Below, piece by piece: positions 5,057 through 6,363 of a stretch of 6,363 nt of DNA. The notes under the pieces are model-generated. The model did not search any database, was not told the DNA's origin, and saw only the letters and a program-made list of their open reading frames with translations. The stretch is taken from NCBI GenBank assembly GCA_028873745.1, contig JAPPNT010000097.1, positions 1 through 6,363 of the forward strand, in the 5' to 3' direction. Position numbers and translations under genes: made by a program. Position 1 is the first letter of the stretch. Every line of letters begins with the position of its first letter. Origin of the DNA: Chloroflexota bacterium (lineage in GTDB: Bacteria > Chloroflexota > Dehalococcoidia > Lucifugimonadales > UBA1127).

Positions 5057-5920
5057 GTGGCAAGACAGCGATCAAACCGGAGAGTGTCGGAGACCGAGCG
5101 GCGGAGGGCCAGGCAGTCCCGGAACAAGCAGAAGAACAAGTTGGTGCGCATCCTCGCCGCGGCGGGCATGGGCGTTCTCGCCGTCCTCATCATCGCGGGA
5201 CTGGCCCTTCCCTCCTTCGGCGGCGGCGCGTCGACCGGCCCTGACGACTTCCTCGAGCGCGGCGGCTTTCTCGCGCGGCCCGTCGACGGCCCCGGCGTTG
5301 CGGTCGAGGACCAGGGCCGCGTCCACTTCCCGTCGCTGGACGGCCGTGCGGACCCCGGCTACTACGTCACGTACCCTGCCACCTCCGGAACCCACTCGCC
5401 CACGTGGGAGCGCTGCGGCATCTTCACGGACCCCGTGCCCGACGAGATCCTCGTCCACAACCTGGAGCACGGCTTTGTCAACATTCACTACAACTCGGAC
5501 GATGCGGCCTTCGTTGGCCAGCTGGAGGCGGCGGCAAGGGGCCTGCCTGACTGGCCCAACTACTACATCTTCGCGCCCTACCCGAACATGGAGCAGACCG
5601 TCGCGCTCACGGCGTGGAACCGCATCCTCTACCTCGACGGCATCGACGAGGACGCCATGCGTGAGTTCGCCGACGCCTACCAGGCCCGCGGCCCGGAGTT
5701 GGCCCGCGGCTGCGACTCCCCCGGCGTGATGTCCCAGGGCGTCCCCAACTCCACCGTAACCCCCGAGGGTGGCGTCGACACCACCGAGGTCGAGCCTGAG
5801 GCCACAGAGGAGCCCGCCGAAGGCACGGACGACAGCAGCGCGGACGACACCGCTACCCCTGAGCCTGAGGACACCGCGACGCCGGAGCCGGCCGAGACCC
5901 CATCCGCGAGCGGCGGATAG
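5057..5920 (+). CDS. DUF3105 family membrane-anchored protein
   Basis: A 287-residue protein with a very basic N-terminus (1-31, Arg/Lys-rich), one hydrophobic segment at about 30-51, an extracytoplasmic DUF3105 domain (about 60-222) and a low-complexity Thr/Pro/Glu/Asp tail (232-287) with repeated TATPEP units. The basic leader suggests N-in, C-out topology. The domain shows typical DUF3105 features: YPATSGTHSP (106-115), ERCGIF, PVPDE, HNLEHG (134-139) and the PYPNMEQTVALTAWNRI segment. Only two cysteines are seen (120, 219), both outside, so a disulfide is possible. The biochemical role of the family is unknown to me. The GTG start has AGAGGAG 4 nt upstream in the last tandem-repeat unit. 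purS follows after 5 nt, so co-translation is likely, though a surface-exposed protein has no obvious part in purine synthesis. Confidence 0.88.
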   Translation: MARQRSNRRVSETERRRARQSRNKQKNKLVRILAAAGMGVLAVLIIAGLALPSFGGGASTGPDDFLERGGFLARPVDGPGVAVEDQGRVHFPSLDGRADPGYYVTYPATSGTHSPTWERCGIFTDPVPDEILVHNLEHGFVNIHYNSDDAAFVGQLEAAARGLPDWPNYYIFAPYPNMEQTVALTAWNRILYLDGIDEDAMREFADAYQARGPELARGCDSPGVMSQGVPNSTVTPEGGVDTTEVEPEATEEPAEGTDDSSADDTATPEPEDTATPEPAETPSASGG

Positions 5921-5925
5921 CTGCC

Positions 5926-6183
5926 ATGCGGTACCTCGCGCGTGTCTACGTCACGCTGAAGCCCACCGTGAACGACCCCCAGGGCATCACGGTCCTCAGC
6001 GCCCTGCGCAACCTCGGCTTTGAGTCGCCGGACGGCGTCCGCGTCGGCAAGTACCTAGAAGTCGGGCTGCAGGCCGAGTCGGAGGACGAGGCCCGCGCCC
6101 AGATCGACGCCATGTGCAAGACCCTCCTCGCCAACACCGTCATAGAGCAGTACCGCTTTGACCTGGAGGAAACCCCCGCCTAG
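5926..6183 (+). CDS. purS: Phosphoribosylformylglycinamidine synthase subunit PurS
   Basis: An 85-residue protein of normal PurS length. It is the small structural subunit that docks the glutaminase PurQ onto the synthetase PurL in the three-part FGAM synthetase (step 4). Family motifs are clear: LKPTVNDPQG (11-20), ALRNLGF (26-32), VRVGKYLE (38-45), and LLANTVIEQY (67-76) near the C-terminus. The ATG lies 5 nt after the DUF3105 stop without a clear Shine-Dalgarno sequence, which suggests translation by coupling. PurQ and PurL are not in the window and are expected downstream, but a gap of at least 180 nt follows rather than the usual tight junction. Confidence 0.96.
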   Translation: MRYLARVYVTLKPTVNDPQGITVLSALRNLGFESPDGVRVGKYLEVGLQAESEDEARAQIDAMCKTLLANTVIEQYRFDLEETPA

Positions 6184-6192
6184 TCTCCAGAC

Positions 6193-6214
6193 CTTCCCCC
6201 GCGAGTGGGAGAAG
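6193..6214. repeat. Imperfect hairpin after purS
   Basis: cttcccc (6193-6199) can pair with the right arm 6207-6214 (ggg and gaag with one bulged A), 9 nt after the purS stop. There is no T-run, so a terminator call is not justified. It may protect the mRNA 3' end. Confidence 0.35.
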
Positions 6215-6240
6215 CCTGTCCTGAGGCCCTCGAAGGGGGC
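6214..6240. repeat. Diverged palindromic element A (downstream copy)
   Basis: gcctgtcctgaggccctcga followed by agggggc resembles the dispersed 'agcctgtcctgagcctgtcgaaggg' type of intergenic repeat and is related to 1205-1233. A short stem (ccct/aggg around cga) is visible at 6227-6237. As in the upstream gap, it is followed by an element B hairpin. Confidence 0.45.
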
Positions 6241-6256
6241 GCTCCCCACCCCGTTT

Positions 6257-6279
6257 CACCGGCGGAAGCCGGTGGCCAG
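6257..6279. repeat. GNRA-loop hairpin element B, copy 3
   Basis: A perfect 7-bp stem, caccggc (6257-6263) with gccggtg (6268-6274), closes on a GGAA tetraloop (6264-6267). The gccag tail resembles that of copies 1 and 2. Relative to copy 1, the outer two pairs change on both sides (t-a to c-g, t-a to a-t), keeping the stem. Confidence 0.65.
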
Positions 6280-6284
6280 AACAC

Positions 6285-6363
6285 CCGCCACCGACAACAA
6301 ACAAATATTAAAACCAAACCCCAACCTGGTTTACAGGGAGGGGGGGACCCATAGGCCAAGCCA
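6285..6363. other. AT-rich to G-rich leader at the window end
   Basis: Bases 6294-6318 are A-rich (acaacaaacaaatattaaaa and onward). A small inverted repeat follows (aaacc at 6311-6315 or 6316-6320 with ggttt at 6328-6332), then cagggaggggggga (6334-6347). The G-rich run could be the ribosome-binding region of the next gene, presumably purQ, but no start can be confirmed before the window ends. TATTAA at 6306-6311 could be a -10, with no -35 in place. Confidence 0.25.

Overview
The window is a GC-rich bacterial de novo purine biosynthesis cluster, with every gene on the + strand. It opens inside purD and closes just after purS. Gene content is purD (3' end), a ClpP-like serine protease, purE, a HAD-family phosphatase, purB, purC, a membrane-anchored DUF3105 protein and purS. 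Strong GC bias, frequent GTG/TTG starts, a DUF3105 gene, a stand-alone PurS, and intergenic palindromes of the type 'ttcccgcgaaagcgggaatccag' and 'gttcgccct..agcct..gaagggcgaac' together suggest a Chloroflexota-type (Dehalococcoidia/SAR202-like) genome. That assignment is inference from style and was not tested by a search.

Layout. 1-519: C-terminal part of GAR synthetase (PurD). 523-1188: ClpP-fold protease with an intact Ser-His-Asp triad, its ribosome-binding site inside the end of purD. 1189-1446: non-coding, with a long palindrome, two hairpins with GNRA loops and a diverged duplicate of the purE ribosome-binding site and first codons. 1447-1914: purE. 1911-2627: HAD phosphatase, overlapping purE by ATGA. 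2628-2745: short gap with a perfect palindrome and a possible extended -10. 2746-4050: purB from a TTG start. 4084-4974: purC. 4963-5054: an 18-19 bp tandem repeat that starts inside the last purC codons and runs to the ribosome-binding site of the next gene. 5057-5920: DUF3105 protein. 5926-6183: purS. 6184-6363: non-coding, again with palindromes of the same two kinds, then an AT-rich stretch and a G-rich run.

How the genes fit together. PurD makes GAR (step 2). PurS is the small structural subunit of the three-part FGAM synthetase (step 4), and its partners PurQ and PurL are expected downstream. PurE makes CAIR (step 6), PurC makes SAICAR (step 7), and PurB releases fumarate from SAICAR and from adenylosuccinate (step 8 and the AMP branch). 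No purK, purF, purM, purN or purH is in the window. Three non-purine genes sit between the pathway genes: the protease, the HAD phosphatase and the DUF3105 protein. Tight spacing (3-nt gap, ATGA overlap, 5-nt gap) suggests co-expression at purD-protease, purE-HAD and DUF3105-purS.

I found no convincing new multi-gene system. The most interesting signals are small: the duplicated purE start region, structure-conserving GNRA hairpins, the stop-plus-Shine-Dalgarno tandem array after purC, a sharply AT-rich patch inside the HAD gene, and a PurE lacking a usually conserved histidine.
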